Assembly (NCBI RefSeq): GCF_046159715.1
Contig: NZ_JBJXCT010000005.1
Location: 1-64,000 of the forward strand
DNA: 64,000 nt
From: Pampinifervens sp037481935
GTDB lineage: Bacteria > Aquificota > Aquificia > Aquificales > Aquificaceae
Reading direction: 5' to 3'
The notes under the pieces are model-generated. The model had not been told where the DNA came from and ran no database searches. It was given only the letters and a program-made list of their open reading frames with translations. A program made the position numbers and the translations under genes. Positions 42,069 to 50,315 of this stretch are shown piece by piece (position 1 is the stretch's first letter; every line of letters begins with the position of its first letter).

Positions 42069-42565
42069 GCCCTTCTCTCAAAGGTGATATACCTGACCGT
42101 ATAGTCATACATGGAAAGGTATGCCAGCAGAAGGGAAATCCAGAGCAGGAAGTTTGCATAGCCGTAGCCAAAGCAGAGGGCTATTAGCGTTAGAAACTCA
42201 AAGAAGGCCTTTGCCTTTCCAATGTAAGATGCAGGCATGGCATAACCCTTTTCCACCGAAAGGCTTCTGAGAAAGGATACAGAGAGCTCCCTCACAAGGA
42301 GTAGAAGGAAGGGCAAAAGCCCAATCTCGTGGCTATAGAGAAAGTAAGAAAGCACACCAAGGACGAAGATTTTGTCTACTAGTGGGTCAAGAAGCATCCC
42401 AACCTTACTCGCCTGATTGTTTCTCCTTGCGAGCCCACCATCCAGCCAGTCGGATATGCCAGCAACTACTACAAGAACTCCAGCAAGGCTTCTTCTGTCT
42501 TCCTCAAGCAGGTAAAGGGTGGGAATGAGAAGAAAAAGCCTGAAAAGGGTTATAAGGAGAGGCAT
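42065..42565 (-). CDS. pgsA: CDP-diacylglycerol-glycerol-3-phosphate phosphatidyltransferase
   Basis: Membrane enzyme that makes phosphatidylglycerol phosphate. The 166-residue protein has four or five hydrophobic helices and the CDP-alcohol transferase motif D-G-x2-A-R-x8-G-x3-D-x3-D (in SDWLDGGLARR and GMLLDPLVDK). The box TGCTATAAA (42582-42574) includes the stop codon of the preceding gene and ends eight bases before the ATG. Confidence 0.9.
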   Translation of the reverse strand: MPLLITLFRLFLLIPTLYLLEEDRRSLAGVLVVVAGISDWLDGGLARRNNQASKVGMLLDPLVDKIFVLGVLSYFLYSHEIGLLPFLLLLVRELSVSFLRSLSVEKGYAMPASYIGKAKAFFEFLTLIALCFGYGYANFLLWISLLLAYLSMYDYTVRYITFERRA

Positions 42566-42582
42566 GCACTTATTTTATAGCA
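42566..42582 (-). promoter_or_regulatory. Extended -10 of pgsA containing the upstream stop codon
   Basis: Minus-strand TGCTATAAA at 42582-42574; the stop TAA of the lipoate ligase-like gene (42577-42575) is inside it. Eight bases lead to the pgsA ATG. Confidence 0.5.
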
Positions 42583-43216
42583 GATTTTTTACCCTATCCA
42601 TGGTGTGTAGCAGATAGCCTTCTGGCACATTCAACTCTCTGAAGGTTATGACCCTTTCCCTGAGCAGGCGGGCATCAATGCCGGTAATTTTCTCAAACTC
42701 CCTGTATTCAAAGTCAACAAAAAGACTTCCATGTACGAGAAAGGCTCTATTGAGCATTCTCATGGCACAGGCAAGAACCTTCCTGCCCCCGAAGGTAATC
42801 TCTCCAAGGGTAGGATAAAAGTAGCAGAAAAAATCTTCATATGCACCCCTGTATCTGCTCATCTCAAATCCCGGATTTATTTCTCTCAGTGCCTGGAGAA
42901 TAAGATTCATAAAGTTTTTGTATATCTTTGTAAAACTGCCACCCCAGCTCTCCCTAAGCCCTGCGTAAGAAAAGGAGATATCCCAGCCATGAAGTAGAGC
43001 ACCACCACCCGTGGGTCTTTTTACCACCGGGATTGGAAGTTGGGGTTCTTCCTGAGAATACCCTACGCTCAGGGTAGGCTCAGCCCATCTGTAAAGTCTA
43101 AAAGCTGGGCTTCCTGTTTTTTCAGCCATCAACAGATTTTCCCAGTCTTTCTCCATGTTCTCCCTTCCTCTCAGGGCTTCAACATAAGATAAATCATAGG
43201 TTTTGGACCTTTCCAC
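42575..43216 (-). CDS. Lipoate-protein ligase / octanoyltransferase family protein
   Basis: Biotin/lipoate ligase fold, about 213 residues. The substrate-binding motif RPTGGGALLH and the later GRKVLACAMRML and HGSLFVDFEY are visible. A cysteine in DFFCYFYPTLGEI lies near the position of the LipM active cysteine, so it could be the octanoyltransferase that supplies LipA; a true ligase is the alternative. I start at the GTG at 43216, because TAAAAT lies exactly seven bases upstream; a TTG at 43249 would overlap the divergent gene. Confidence 0.78.
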   Translation of the reverse strand: MERSKTYDLSYVEALRGRENMEKDWENLLMAEKTGSPAFRLYRWAEPTLSVGYSQEEPQLPIPVVKRPTGGGALLHGWDISFSYAGLRESWGGSFTKIYKNFMNLILQALREINPGFEMSRYRGAYEDFFCYFYPTLGEITFGGRKVLACAMRMLNRAFLVHGSLFVDFEYREFEKITGIDARLLRERVITFRELNVPEGYLLHTMDRVKNLL

Positions 43217-43234
43217 GGTTAATATTTTAAAGTT
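43217..43234. promoter_or_regulatory. 18-bp divergent promoter, lipoate ligase-like / AAA gene
   Basis: Leftward: TAAAAT at 43229-43224 and seven bases to GTG. Rightward: TAATAT at 43220-43225 with nine bases, or TATTTT at 43223-43228 with six, to ATG at 43235. The boxes overlap and the whole interval is AT-rich. Confidence 0.5.
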
Positions 43235-46042
43235 ATGCGTTTTGTTCAAAAGCTTCTTCGCAGAAAGGAAAGGGAAGAAGAAAAGCTGCTAAAGGTCACA
43301 AGTCCAAAGGGTGAGCTGACCCTCTACCCTGAAGACTTTCTTGAGAAGGACCCGGACGCACGCATAGAGGAGTTCTGGGTGGATGCCATGGATGTTTCCG
43401 AAGATGGATACTGGCTCCTTGTGGGGAGGAGGCACGGACTCCTGCAACTCTATGACTGGAGGGGCAGGATTCACAGACTGCCCTCAAGACCACCAGCTCA
43501 GGTCGTGACAGACATACTCTTTAGAGGCAGATATCTTGCACTCATAACGCCACCTTATCTGGTTGTTTACCTCCTTGAGGATACGAGGAACCCGCAGACA
43601 TGGAAAAGCTTCAGAACCACCCAGGAAGGGCTGAGAGCATCCGCAGGACTTGACCTTCAGGGAAATCTGCTGGCCTATGGCGTTGTGGGCGAGAGAATCT
43701 ATGTTATAGACATATCCGGAGGCTTCGGTTCGGAGGGTCTTGACTTCAAGAGCGCCTTTTCTTACTCAGATGCGCAGATAGGGGAGCTCAGGCTTCTGAG
43801 GTTTATAGGCGGGAATAGACTGCTTCTGTCTGGCACAAAAGGGGTTGCCCTTTATGACCTTGGGGGAAAGTTGCTAAGAAGGCTTGAGCATGCCTCAGGC
43901 AGGGCAGTTCTCCCTCTCAGGGACAGAGTTCTCCTCTCAGAGAACAGGAGCCTTTTCCTTTATGATACACAGCTTGAGGGGCCCCTTCAGAGCCTGAGCA
44001 CGCCCATAAACATAGCCCATGTGGATATGTCTCCAGATGGAGACTTTATCTTCCTTGCAGATGCAGAGGAGAACAGGATGGGGCTTGTTTATATGCCAGG
44101 TTTTGAGTTTATCCACACTTTTGATGGCTTTGGTTACTCGGTTGTGAGAGTGTCTCCTGACGGGACCATATACACCTGTGAATACAGGGATGAAGAGGAT
44201 AGAAGGCTTTACAGCCTGAGAAGTATAAGCACAAACCTTACAGACTATCTTTACGATAGAGACAGGCAGTCTCAAATGGTAAAGAGGGCAGAAGATGAAC
44301 TGAAAAGCCTGAAAAACAGGCTTAGAAAATCAAACAGGCAAGTAGACTTCAAGGAGCTTGAGGAATACAGAAGGCTAATCTCCATGGATGCACCCATAAG
44401 AAAGTTAAGGGAGCTGATACTTCAGGCACAGCAAATGGTGGAGGAGGCAAATTTTGAAGCCTTTGTTAGGGATGTGGAGGAAAGAATAAGGCAAGGCAGT
44501 GTGAGTGCGGAAGACCTGAGGGAGGTGGAGGCAAGGCTAAAACTGGAGGAAGAAGAAAGAGCCAAGAGGCTGAAAGCACTCAAAGAAAGCCTTGAGAACT
44601 ACTTCCAGAAAGCCATGCAGGAACACCTGCAGAGGGTAAGAGAAGCAATAAGCAATCTTCATAGCGATGATGTGAGGGACTTTGAAGCCCTTGAAGAGGT
44701 AAGAAAGGCAAGGGAGTTTATAAATAGACTACCGGGTGCTTTCAGCCAGCAGGGACAATCTCAGCTCCTCAAGATTTTTCAGGAAAAGATACTTCAGGAC
44801 AGGTTAAACAGATACAGAATAAGGATTGAAGATTCAAGGGTGATATTTGGTTCTGAGGACTTTCCCAGGTTTTCCGGGGAAAAAAGGAGGCTCAGGTGGA
44901 GAATAAAGGTGGAGGACAGAGTTATACTTCAGGAAAGGGTTTACGCAAGGGTAGCCTTTGAAAGAGAGGATGGTGTGCTGGTTGAACCCAAAAGATACCC
45001 TAACCTTATTCCTCAGGAGGAGCTGAAGACTCTTCCACTGTGGACAAGAAGATACCTGTCCCACCTTAACGGGCTTTTTTCTTATGAGCCCTACAGGCTT
45101 CCACTCTTTGTCTCCTATGAGGAAACTCCATGGTTTGTAAGGAACCTGGAAAGGTTTGCCTCTCTTTTAAAGGAACAGCTCATGTATTCTGAAGGTATTC
45201 TTATACTTGAAGGAGACGCCGGCGTCGGTAAGAACTTCCTTGTGGAGGTCTTCTCTGCTCTTACCAATAGACCTCTCTACATCATACCCTGCAATTCAAA
45301 AATGGAAAAGGAAGACATAACCTTTGTTTACGAGTTTGACCCCAGAAGGGGGACAAAGAGGGCATACTCAGACCTTGTGAAGGCGCTTCAGACTCCGGGT
45401 GCGGTAATATACTTTGACGAGATAAACACCCTTCCTGCAGGCATGGTAAAGCTCTTCAACCCCCTTTTTGATTACAGAAGATACCTCACCCTTCCCACCG
45501 GCGAAGTCATAAAGGCACAGAGAGAGGTGGTGCTCGTAGGAGGTATGAACCCTCAGCACTATCTTGGAGTTTCAGAGCTCCCGCAGGATATAAAGTCAAG
45601 GGCGGACATTATCTTCATAGACTATCCACCTTTTGAAGATGAGAGGGGTATTTTCCATCCTGACGAGGCAATAATACTCAAGGACCAGGTGCCTGAGCTT
45701 TCACGGCTCAGCCTTGAAGAGTTTCTATACCTCTGGCACTGGGTTGTAAACGGGCTCAGAGTCATGCCTGTTGAAGGACAGGAGGAACTGGAAAGACACA
45801 TCTGGAAAATCTTCGAGCTTCTGAAGATAGCCAATGCAATAAGAAGTGCCTACAGAAGCTACCAGACACAGCAGTCTGAAGAGCCCGTTGACTTTGTGTT
45901 TTCCATAAGGGACACTATAAGATGTGCCAGAAGGCTTAACAGGTATGAGAATGTAAAAAGCCTCGTGCTGGAAACAATACTGCCAAAGGTTGGCTCACCC
46001 CTTGAAAAGGAAATAATAAAAAGCATAGTGGAAAGAGTATAA
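43235..46042 (+). CDS. Beta-propeller / coiled-coil / MoxR-type AAA ATPase fusion
   Basis: A 935-residue soluble protein, function unknown. Residues about 30-335 form WD-like repeats (VDMSPDGDFIFLADAEENR and RVSPDGTIYTCEY blades). Residues about 345-530 are long charged coiled coils. After a beta-rich linker (about 530-625) comes an AAA domain: Walker A GDAGVGKN near 660, Walker B VIYFDEIN near 725, sensor GGMNPQHY and arginine-containing DIKSRADIIF. MoxR-type ATPases remodel or mature partner proteins, usually beside a VWA protein; none is here. It is the first gene of an eleven-gene rightward block. Confidence 0.82.
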   Translation: MRFVQKLLRRKEREEEKLLKVTSPKGELTLYPEDFLEKDPDARIEEFWVDAMDVSEDGYWLLVGRRHGLLQLYDWRGRIHRLPSRPPAQVVTDILFRGRYLALITPPYLVVYLLEDTRNPQTWKSFRTTQEGLRASAGLDLQGNLLAYGVVGERIYVIDISGGFGSEGLDFKSAFSYSDAQIGELRLLRFIGGNRLLLSGTKGVALYDLGGKLLRRLEHASGRAVLPLRDRVLLSENRSLFLYDTQLEGPLQSLSTPINIAHVDMSPDGDFIFLADAEENRMGLVYMPGFEFIHTFDGFGYSVVRVSPDGTIYTCEYRDEEDRRLYSLRSISTNLTDYLYDRDRQSQMVKRAEDELKSLKNRLRKSNRQVDFKELEEYRRLISMDAPIRKLRELILQAQQMVEEANFEAFVRDVEERIRQGSVSAEDLREVEARLKLEEEERAKRLKALKESLENYFQKAMQEHLQRVREAISNLHSDDVRDFEALEEVRKAREFINRLPGAFSQQGQSQLLKIFQEKILQDRLNRYRIRIEDSRVIFGSEDFPRFSGEKRRLRWRIKVEDRVILQERVYARVAFEREDGVLVEPKRYPNLIPQEELKTLPLWTRRYLSHLNGLFSYEPYRLPLFVSYEETPWFVRNLERFASLLKEQLMYSEGILILEGDAGVGKNFLVEVFSALTNRPLYIIPCNSKMEKEDITFVYEFDPRRGTKRAYSDLVKALQTPGAVIYFDEINTLPAGMVKLFNPLFDYRRYLTLPTGEVIKAQREVVLVGGMNPQHYLGVSELPQDIKSRADIIFIDYPPFEDERGIFHPDEAIILKDQVPELSRLSLEEFLYLWHWVVNGLRVMPVEGQEELERHIWKIFELLKIANAIRSAYRSYQTQQSEEPVDFVFSIRDTIRCARRLNRYENVKSLVLETILPKVGSPLEKEIIKSIVERV

Positions 46043-46050
46043 TAGAGTTA
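46038..46050 (+). promoter_or_regulatory. -10 of rng containing the upstream stop codon
   Basis: TATAAT at 46038-46043 includes the AAA gene stop TAA (46040-46042); seven bases separate it from the rng ATG at 46051. Confidence 0.6.
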
Positions 46051-47409
46051 ATGGCAAAGAGGCTGATAGTTCTGTCCTCAGAGGAGCTGTTTATTTCCTT
46101 TTTAATAGATGGAGACACCACTTACAGGATAAGCGCTGAACCAAGGGGAGGGCAGAGGCTCTTAGAGAGCATATTCAAAGGCAGGGTAAAGAGGCTCGCA
46201 AGGGGTATGGACGGCGTCTTTGTGGACATAGGCATGGGTAAGGATGCCTTTTTACCACTCAGAGGCGAGAGCTACAGGGTGGGGGACAGCCTGATAGTGC
46301 AGATGGTGAGGGAAGTTGAAGGTGAAAAGGGAGCAAAGCTCACTACAAACATAAAGCTGGTGGGAAAATATCTCATTTACTTTCCCAGAGGCAGGGATAT
46401 AAAGTGCTCCAGCAAATTACAGGAGGAGGAAAAGGAAGGCCTCTGCAGCCTGATGGAAAGCGAGCTTAAAGAGGAGGGCGTCATAATAAGAAGCTCTGCC
46501 CTGAAGGCAGACCCGGAAAGCATAAGGGGGGAATTACATAAGCTCAGGGAGCAGTGGCAGTGGGTCCAGAAGAAGGCAAAAGCCCTCAAAAAACCCCAGA
46601 TAATCCTTGAAGAATACCCCAGCTACATAAAGCTCATAAGGGACTACTGGCAGGAGATAGAAGAAATTGTCTCAGACAACACAGTGGTATGGAACAACAT
46701 AGCCTCCTTTCTTGAAGAATTTGAACCGGAGTTGCTCAAGAAGAACCTTTACCTCAAGGACCCTACAGTCTATGTGCACAAATACAGGCTTTACGATACT
46801 CTTAAAGGTATATTTAACAAGGTGGTATGGCTCAGGGGTGGTGGATACATAGTGATAGAAGAAACAGAAGCCTTTACCATAATAGACGTGAACAGTGGAG
46901 AACCCGCCGGTTCATGCCATGAAGAGAACGCACTGAAGACAAACCTTGAAGCGGTAAAGGAAATAGCAAGACAGATAATACTCAGAGATATAGGTGGTAT
47001 AATTCTTGTTGACTTTATAGACATGAAAAAACAGGAGAACAGGAACCTTGTCATAAACAGTATGCTTTCAGCCTTTGGAGAGGAGGCATGCGGTATCACC
47101 ATATATGGCTTTACTAAGCTGGGTATTCTGGAGCTATCAAGGAGAAAAACAGGCAGAAGTGTAACAAAGACCCTTTCAGAACAGTGTCCTGTCTGTTCCG
47201 GCAGAGGCTACATAAAAAGTTCATCTCTTTTCCTGCTTGAGCTTCAAAAGGAGCTTCCCCCGCACCATCAGAGAACCATTGAGCTGCAGGTGCATCCCCT
47301 CAGATACGAAGGCGTGAGTAAAGCCCTGCAGGCAAAAGGACTCATGCACGTGCGGCTGAGTAAAAACCAGGAAACTGGTATAAACACATACAGCATAAGC
47401 CATGCGTAA
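46051..47409 (+). CDS. rng: Ribonuclease E/G family protein
   Basis: Endoribonuclease for rRNA and mRNA processing, 452 residues, close to RNase G length. N-terminal S1 domain (about 35-125, GRVKRLARGMDGVFVDIGMG in parts), RNase H-like and DNase I-like core with the metal aspartates in IIDVNSG and ILVDFIDM, and a zinc-link CPVC. No long RNase E C-terminal scaffold. It overlaps bamD by eight bases. Confidence 0.93.
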   Translation: MAKRLIVLSSEELFISFLIDGDTTYRISAEPRGGQRLLESIFKGRVKRLARGMDGVFVDIGMGKDAFLPLRGESYRVGDSLIVQMVREVEGEKGAKLTTNIKLVGKYLIYFPRGRDIKCSSKLQEEEKEGLCSLMESELKEEGVIIRSSALKADPESIRGELHKLREQWQWVQKKAKALKKPQIILEEYPSYIKLIRDYWQEIEEIVSDNTVVWNNIASFLEEFEPELLKKNLYLKDPTVYVHKYRLYDTLKGIFNKVVWLRGGGYIVIEETEAFTIIDVNSGEPAGSCHEENALKTNLEAVKEIARQIILRDIGGIILVDFIDMKKQENRNLVINSMLSAFGEEACGITIYGFTKLGILELSRRKTGRSVTKTLSEQCPVCSGRGYIKSSSLFLLELQKELPPHHQRTIELQVHPLRYEGVSKALQAKGLMHVRLSKNQETGINTYSISHA

Positions 47410-48295
47410 ACTTCTGGTTCTTCTTCTACTCTTGCTGGTTGGCTGTGCCAAGATGACGGAGGAAAAGAGGGCAAGGCTTGCAGTAGAGAGCTATTCTCAG
47501 GGTATGTCTGCCTACGCAAGAAAGGATTACAGAGAAGCCATAAGCAAGCTCTCGGAAGCCCTCAAATATTTAGAAAACCTGACACCAGAGCAGATAAAGT
47601 CTGCAAAGTATGCCATAGGGGAGAGTTATTACCTCCGAAAGGATTACATAAATGCCATAGTTTACCTTGAGGATTTTCTCTTCTACTATCCAGAAAGTCC
47701 GGAAGCGGAGAAGGTATACTTTATGGTGGTGGAGAGCTACATGAAGGTAGCACCCGATGCATACAGAGACCAGAGCTACACCCTCAAAGCCATAGACAAG
47801 GCGAAGGAGTTTCTCAGCAAGTATCCAAACAGCCCTTACGGAGACAGGGTCATGGAGCTCATAGACAATGCACAGACAAAAATAGCAAGGCACGAATACC
47901 TTATAGGCAGGTTCTATGAAGACTTTGGCTACTACTATTCTGCCTCACTCAGATACAGAAACCTTCTTGTGAACTTTCCACAGCAGGTCTCCGAAGCAGA
48001 GGTTCTCTACAGGTATATAAAGTCCCTTCTCCTTACGAGAGAGCAGGCAAAAAGACAGGAGTTAAAATACAGAAAATGGATAGAATCTGCAAAAAAGGAG
48101 CTCAGCTCCACCAGGTCCGAGGATGACAGAAGGGCAATACAGAAGAGAATTGATTTCCTGACAGGGGAGATAGAAAGGTGGAAAAACCTGGCGGATACAA
48201 GCCGTCAGGAAGGGCTAAAACAACTGGAAACATACAGACAGGTATATGGAGAGAACCTTTACTATAGAGAACTTAAAAAGTATGCAGGACAGTAG
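47402..48295 (+). CDS. bamD: Outer-membrane assembly lipoprotein BamD-like
   Basis: Lipoprotein (LLVGC lipobox, lipidated C15) of 297 residues with repeated TPR helices: AYARKDYREAISKLSEAL, YYLRKDYINAIVYLEDFL, KEFLSKYPNSPYGDRV, in line with BamD, an essential part of the outer-membrane protein insertion machine. The last 60 residues are a charged coiled coil beyond the usual BamD end. It overlaps rng and rsfS. bamA is not in the window. Confidence 0.85.
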   Translation: MRKLLVLLLLLLVGCAKMTEEKRARLAVESYSQGMSAYARKDYREAISKLSEALKYLENLTPEQIKSAKYAIGESYYLRKDYINAIVYLEDFLFYYPESPEAEKVYFMVVESYMKVAPDAYRDQSYTLKAIDKAKEFLSKYPNSPYGDRVMELIDNAQTKIARHEYLIGRFYEDFGYYYSASLRYRNLLVNFPQQVSEAEVLYRYIKSLLLTREQAKRQELKYRKWIESAKKELSSTRSEDDRRAIQKRIDFLTGEIERWKNLADTSRQEGLKQLETYRQVYGENLYYRELKKYAGQ

Positions 48296-48623
48296 GGAGC
48301 TCTTAAAAAGGTTGAAAAATCTGTTAGAGGAAAAAAAGGCTGAGGATGTAGTAATTCTTGATGTTTCAAAACAAACGAACATAGCAGACTACTTTGTGAT
48401 AGCCACAGCAAACTCTGCTGTGCATGCAAAAGCTCTTCTAAAACATCTTACCGAAGAGCTTGAAAAGATGGGTATCAGACCGGACCATGTGGAAGGTGCT
48501 GAAGATGCAAACTGGATACTTCTGGACCTTATTGATATAATAGTTCATGTGTTTTTAAGGGAGTGGAGGGAATACTATGACCTTGAATGGCTCTACTCCA
48601 GTGCGGAGAGGGTAAACCTATGA
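48282..48623 (+). CDS. rsfS: Ribosomal silencing factor RsfS
   Basis: Binds uL14 and blocks subunit joining during starvation. The 113-residue protein has the family's VVILDVSKQTNIADYFVIATA stretch (in parts), a DHVEGAEDANWILLDLIDIIVHVF core and the final REYYDLEWLY. I start at the ATG at 48282 inside the bamD end; an ATG at 48246 would add 12 unconserved residues. It overlaps the next gene (ATGA). Confidence 0.92.
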   Translation: MQDSRELLKRLKNLLEEKKAEDVVILDVSKQTNIADYFVIATANSAVHAKALLKHLTEELEKMGIRPDHVEGAEDANWILLDLIDIIVHVFLREWREYYDLEWLYSSAERVNL

Positions 48624-49759
48624 GTGTTGTAAAACTGCTCATACTTATAGCCCTTCTGATAATCTTCCTCCTCTTCATAGCTCAGAACGCTGCCTATGTG
48701 GAGGTCCGTTTTTTTTATATAACCTACAGCATACCAATGTTTGTGCTTCTGCTTTCCAGCTTTGCCCTTGGCTTCCTGTTCCCTTCCCTCTACTTTCTTC
48801 TGAGGGAAGCGGTGATAAAAAGGCGGCTTCATGGACTGGAAGAGGGCCTGAAAGAGCTATCAAGGGGCTATCTTGGCAGGGCGGAGAGACTGCTCCTTTC
48901 CGCCGGAAAATCCCTTGAGGCAGTAAGGTGGCTTGTGGCAGAGATTATGGGTGAGCAAGGAAGGCTTGAGGAACTCAGAAGCTTTAATGGTGCATCCTCC
49001 GCCAGCGTAGGGGAGATTATGCTTAAGGAGGGAAGACTGCAGGAAGCCGAAGAAAGGTTTCTTCAGGCACTTTCCAGGGATGCTGAAAACCTCAGGGTTC
49101 TTAAGGGGCTCAGAGATGTTAATGCCTTAAAAGAGGACTGGGAAGGGGCCCTTGAATATGAAGAAAAGGTATTTGACCTGTGCGAGCGATGGGAAAGGGA
49201 AAAACAGAAAGGTGTCAGGGCTGAGATTATGACCATGCTCTACCTTAAAAAGGGGGAGGAAAGGCTCATAGAAAAGGCCCTTGACCTTAACCCCTCACCT
49301 TTTGTCTACTCGGTTTACATAAGACACCTTCTGTCTCAGGACAGGCTAAAGGATGCCAGAAAAAGCTGGGAAAAGGTTTTTTCTCTGGGATATCAGGAAG
49401 AAGTGCTCTGGAACCTCCTTGAAGATGAAGAAGGACTCACAAAATTGCTACCTGTGGTGGAAGCAAAGGCAGAATCCATAGACCCCAACATTCTCTCCAT
49501 GGTTTACATTAGGCTCAACCTCTTCAGCAAGGCAAGGAGTCTGGAGGACAGGCTCAAAGCTCCATTAAAGGCCCTCCTTTACAGCTCTCAGTCTCACAGG
49601 GAACAGGACAGGTATTGCCTGCATAGCCTGAAAGAACTTTTAAGACCCTTTGTATGTTCTTGCGGAAGGGCTTATAATACTTACAGACCTTTGTGTGCCG
49701 GGTGTATGAAATGGGGAGAGATAAAGTTCAGGAGGGAACTGGATGCTGGTGGACCTTGA
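48620..49759 (+). CDS. LapA-LapB fusion: membrane anchor, TPR repeats and rubredoxin-like zinc site
   Basis: A 379-residue protein joining two functions. Residues about 5-60 match the LapA domain (two membrane spans with QNAAYVEVRFFY between), the rest is a TPR array (about 75-330) ending in a rubredoxin-like metal site CxC and CxxC (VCSCGRAY, CAGC). In E. coli the separate neighbours LapA and LapB together control LpxC turnover and so lipopolysaccharide amount. The ATG at 48620 overlaps the rsfS stop (ATGA); an upstream start at 48587 is rejected. Confidence 0.8.
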   Translation: MSVVKLLILIALLIIFLLFIAQNAAYVEVRFFYITYSIPMFVLLLSSFALGFLFPSLYFLLREAVIKRRLHGLEEGLKELSRGYLGRAERLLLSAGKSLEAVRWLVAEIMGEQGRLEELRSFNGASSASVGEIMLKEGRLQEAEERFLQALSRDAENLRVLKGLRDVNALKEDWEGALEYEEKVFDLCERWEREKQKGVRAEIMTMLYLKKGEERLIEKALDLNPSPFVYSVYIRHLLSQDRLKDARKSWEKVFSLGYQEEVLWNLLEDEEGLTKLLPVVEAKAESIDPNILSMVYIRLNLFSKARSLEDRLKAPLKALLYSSQSHREQDRYCLHSLKELLRPFVCSCGRAYNTYRPLCAGCMKWGEIKFRRELDAGGP

Positions 49760-50315
49760 AAAGAGACTGATAAGACTCAAAGTAGTATACTACGGGGTGG
49801 CACAGTCCGGTAAGACCACAAACCTTGAAAAGCTTTCAGAAAGAGAGGGACTTAGCCTTATGAAGATAGATACGCAGGAGGAGAAGACACTTGTCTTTGA
49901 TTTTGCCACAAAGAAGGTAAAGGTTGGAGACCTAACCCTTTCCTTTGCCCTCTATACAGTCCCGGGTCAGGATATATACAAGGATATAAGGCTGACAGTT
50001 CTGAGGGGCGTTGATGGAGTGGTGTTCGTGGTGGACTCCCAGAAGGAAAGGCTCAATGAGAACATAAACTTCTACAGCCTGCTGAAGGCAGACCTTCTCC
50101 GTATGGGTAAGGACCCTTCAAGTGTCCCCGTAGTAGTCCAGTATAACAAGCTTGACCTGCCAGAAGCCATGGACTACAGGGAAATGGAGAAGACGATAAA
50201 CATAGAAAACTATCCATCTGTCTGTGCAAGTGCCATAAAGGGAGAAGGAGTGTTGGAAACCTTCAAGATTCTTGAAGATTATCTCATATCAAGGGTAGAA
50301 AGGATGCTCCTATGA
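49743..50315 (+). CDS. MglA-family small Ras-like GTPase
   Basis: Prokaryotic Ras-like GTPase of 190 residues, cytosolic switch of cell polarity in gliding and twitching bacteria. P-loop YYGVAQSGKTTN (about 16-27), G3 region TVPGQDIYKD, and the base-recognising QYNKLDLP. No MglB (roadblock) gene is adjacent; the next gene encodes a DUF4388-like protein that may be its partner. It overlaps the LapA-LapB gene by 17 bases and the next gene by four. Confidence 0.88.
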   Translation: MLVDLEKRLIRLKVVYYGVAQSGKTTNLEKLSEREGLSLMKIDTQEEKTLVFDFATKKVKVGDLTLSFALYTVPGQDIYKDIRLTVLRGVDGVVFVVDSQKERLNENINFYSLLKADLLRMGKDPSSVPVVVQYNKLDLPEAMDYREMEKTINIENYPSVCASAIKGEGVLETFKILEDYLISRVERMLL

